This document shows, piece after piece, positions 25,214 to 26,973 of a DNA stretch of 26,973 bases. The notes under the pieces were generated by a model. That model saw only the letters and a list, made by a program, of their open reading frames with translations, made no database searches and was not told the origin of the DNA. The translations under genes were made by a program, and so were the position numbers. Source of the stretch: JAFGTP01 sp964498725 (GTDB taxonomy: Bacteria > Fidelibacterota > UBA2242 > JAFGTP01); the NCBI GenBank assembly GCA_964498725.1, contig CAZCHS010000036.1, positions 1 to 26,973 of the forward strand. Reading direction: 5' to 3'. Position 1 is the first letter of the stretch. Each line of letters opens with the position of its first letter.

Positions 25214-26878
25214 ATGATACGTTATTTTAATTTTTTGATTGTAGTAGTGGTATTTATCAGCTGCATCGGTTGTATGCAAAATGAAGATTTAATCTCCATA
25301 AAAGTGAACAATAATAAAGTAGCAGAACTCGACTACCGGATTTTTGGACAGTTCATCGAAAAACCCAGCTGGGGTGGTGAATGGGGGCCCGAAGCTGCGC
25401 TTAAACCCGGTACTCATGATTTGCAGAATGGGGTTGAAGAACTGATGCAGAAAATGCATATCCCGGTGCTGCGATTTCCCGGCGGGACAGATGTCAATTT
25501 CCAGGACTGGAGGACACTAATTGATAATGTCCCCGATAGGGATGGAGATCGACCGGTATTTGTTGGACATGCCGGTGACACGGTGACCAATAATTTTGGT
25601 TATGATGAGGTTTGTCAATTGGCAGAGCGTCTTGGCTCGGAAATGATGATTGTTGTGAATTTTGGTGATGCCTATTACAAGAAAAAAAGCATTGAAGCAG
25701 CGGTCAGGCATGAAATGGGATTGCTGGCCTATTTAAATCTGGCGGTTGGGGCAGACTTACCTGACTGGATGGCGGACTGGCCTTCCATTCGGGCAAGAAA
25801 CGGTCATCCGGAACCCTATAATATTCGCTATGTCCAGATTGCCAATGAACCCTGGGTGATGGACCGTGACTTGAAACAGTATGATGCCATTGATAGTGAA
25901 AAGAAAGATCATTATTTTGCCTGTCTTGATAAATTCATTGAAATGATTGAAAAAATAGATCCGGAAGTTGAAATAATTGCTGATGGAAACAGCGAAGAAC
26001 TGACAACACCTCTTAGGGAAAAATATGGTGGGCGCATTGATTACCTTGCATATCACCGATATTTGCCCTGGGGAATTCAAGAGGTATTGAAAAATGGTGA
26101 TCCTGTTCATGCGGATTCCCTAACAGCTGAAGAGGTTTGGAAAACCTGGGTTGCAATTCCTGACTTTAATGATAACGGATACTCAACAGTTGAAGATGAA
26201 AAATTTAAGAGATTGAAAGAAAGTGGTTATCCTATTGCTGTTACAGAGTGGAATTGGAATGGCTGGTGGGCGACAGAAACTAAAAAACACAGCAACTCCC
26301 ATTTCACGCAGGGGATTGGGGCCGCCGGTTACCTCCACGGTCTGATGCGCAATGCTGAGCACGTGGCTATCGGAAACCAGTCAATGTTGGTGGGACGGTC
26401 ATGGGGCATTACGGGAATTCGGGTCTCAGAAACAGAAGCATTTAAGCCTTATCCACATTCCACAGCTGAAATCACCGGATTTTATTCAAAATATCATGGC
26501 GGTAGCATGATGGAGTTGGAAACGCAGAATATTCCCTGCTATGCTCAACCCTACCAGATGGCTGCTATTATGCCCCGGGATTCAGTTGCTATTCTGGATG
26601 TTTTGGCGACGGCGGGGAATGACAGGGTTTATGTCCATGTTATTAATCGAGAGTACAATAAAGATATGCCGGTTGAACTTGATTTAACTGAATTCAGAAA
26701 AATAAAAAATGGAAGGCTTCATACTTATACCGGGAATATTGAAAATGAATTTGTTAGTAAAGTAGTTAATGCTTATGGAAGAGTGCTCTCCAAATCTTTA
26801 AAAGTCTCCAGAAATAAAGCCGAAGTAATGCTTCCGAAACGTAGTGCATCTATTCTGGAATTTCAGTTGGAGGATTAA
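25214..26878 (+). CDS. GH51-like alpha-L-arabinofuranosidase lipoprotein
   Basis: A 554-residue enzyme predicted to remove alpha-L-arabinofuranosyl side groups. The hydrophobic N-terminus ends in FISC or IGC; either could be the lipid-carrying cysteine. The TIM barrel begins with DYRIFGQFIEKPSWGG and VLRFPGGTDVNF. E212 in VQIANEPW is the acid/base and E345 in IAVTEWNWNGW is the nucleophile, both as in clan GH-A GH51 enzymes. A C-terminal beta domain starts near residue 450 (AILDVLATAGNDRVYVHVINR). The substrate could also be another furanoside, or an endo-acting GH51 activity. It stands alone after the hairpin-rich 332-bp region and may have its own promoter there. Confidence 0.82.
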   Translation: MIRYFNFLIVVVVFISCIGCMQNEDLISIKVNNNKVAELDYRIFGQFIEKPSWGGEWGPEAALKPGTHDLQNGVEELMQKMHIPVLRFPGGTDVNFQDWRTLIDNVPDRDGDRPVFVGHAGDTVTNNFGYDEVCQLAERLGSEMMIVVNFGDAYYKKKSIEAAVRHEMGLLAYLNLAVGADLPDWMADWPSIRARNGHPEPYNIRYVQIANEPWVMDRDLKQYDAIDSEKKDHYFACLDKFIEMIEKIDPEVEIIADGNSEELTTPLREKYGGRIDYLAYHRYLPWGIQEVLKNGDPVHADSLTAEEVWKTWVAIPDFNDNGYSTVEDEKFKRLKESGYPIAVTEWNWNGWWATETKKHSNSHFTQGIGAAGYLHGLMRNAEHVAIGNQSMLVGRSWGITGIRVSETEAFKPYPHSTAEITGFYSKYHGGSMMELETQNIPCYAQPYQMAAIMPRDSVAILDVLATAGNDRVYVHVINREYNKDMPVELDLTEFRKIKNGRLHTYTGNIENEFVSKVVNAYGRVLSKSLKVSRNKAEVMLPKRSASILEFQLED

Positions 26879-26894
26879 TTTATTCCGTTTTTAA

Positions 26895-26973
26895 CCTGAA
26901 TTATTCATGAATTTTCAATTTTTTAAAGGAAAGCGAATAAAATTAACAAGTTACGAAAAATCAATAAAAAGAT
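26895..26973. repeat. CCTGAATTATTCATGAA element, copy cut by the window end
   Basis: It starts 16 bases after the GH51-like stop with the same 24 bases as the 16674 element, then GAATAAAATTAACA at the same offset. The right end is outside the window, so its terminal repeat cannot be checked. Confidence 0.65.

Overview
The window is a row of secreted carbohydrate-active enzymes, all on the + strand except one divergent membrane-protein gene at the left edge. It looks like a polysaccharide utilisation locus from a Gram-negative bacterium. At least five products have lipoprotein signal peptides, both sulfatases have twin-arginine signals, and the intergenic regions are full of REP-like hairpins. 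This fits the Bacteroidota/Calditrichota/KSB1 (FCB) sphere or a similar lineage, but no marker gene fixes the phylum. Two runs of exactly 100 N (4450-4549 and 15149-15248) show that this is a scaffolded draft or metagenome assembly.

Layout. 8-802 (-): five-helix membrane protein of unknown function. Block 1 (1083-11001): GH78 alpha-L-rhamnosidase-like, GH94 phosphorylase (cytoplasmic, crosses a gap), Tat-exported S1 sulfatase, GH28/GH49-like beta-helix enzyme, second Tat-exported S1 sulfatase. Block 2 (11217-16573): GH36-like alpha-galactosidase, GH97 lipoprotein (3' end lost in a gap), GH140/DUF4038-like enzyme (5' end lost in the same gap). Block 3 (17076-18461): GH37 trehalase-like lipoprotein. 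Block 4 (18529-24881): GH127/DUF1680 lipoprotein, GH28 lipoprotein, PA14-containing GH3 lipoprotein. Block 5 (25214-26878): GH51-like arabinofuranosidase lipoprotein. The boundaries between blocks carry hairpin repeats.

How the genes may work together. GH78, GH28 (two), GH127, GH51, GH140, alpha-galactosidase types (GH36, GH97) and a GH3 enzyme together suggest a rhamnose-, galacturonate-, arabinose-, apiose- and galactose-containing pectin-like glycan. GH78, GH28, GH127 and GH140 also occur together in Bacteroides rhamnogalacturonan-II degradation. Two FGly-type sulfatases are not expected for land-plant pectin. A sulfated pectin-like substrate, for example from seagrass or algae, is a reasonable hypothesis. 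No SusC/SusD pair, polysaccharide lyase, transporter, sulfatase-maturing enzyme or regulator is visible.

The most interesting non-coding structure is a pair of composite elements, 11021-11179 and 16899-17056. Each has four hairpins in a nested inverted order (A-B-B'-A'). Between the copies the stem sequences change but pairing is kept, and both elements stop a few tens of bases before a start codon with the same ribosome-binding sequence. Other repeats include a three-copy family built on CCTGAATTATTCATGAA (888-919, 16674-16784, 26895-26973), a perfect 22-bp inverted repeat (20614-20681) with a diverged relative (25100-25171), and a triple hairpin array (24974-25052).
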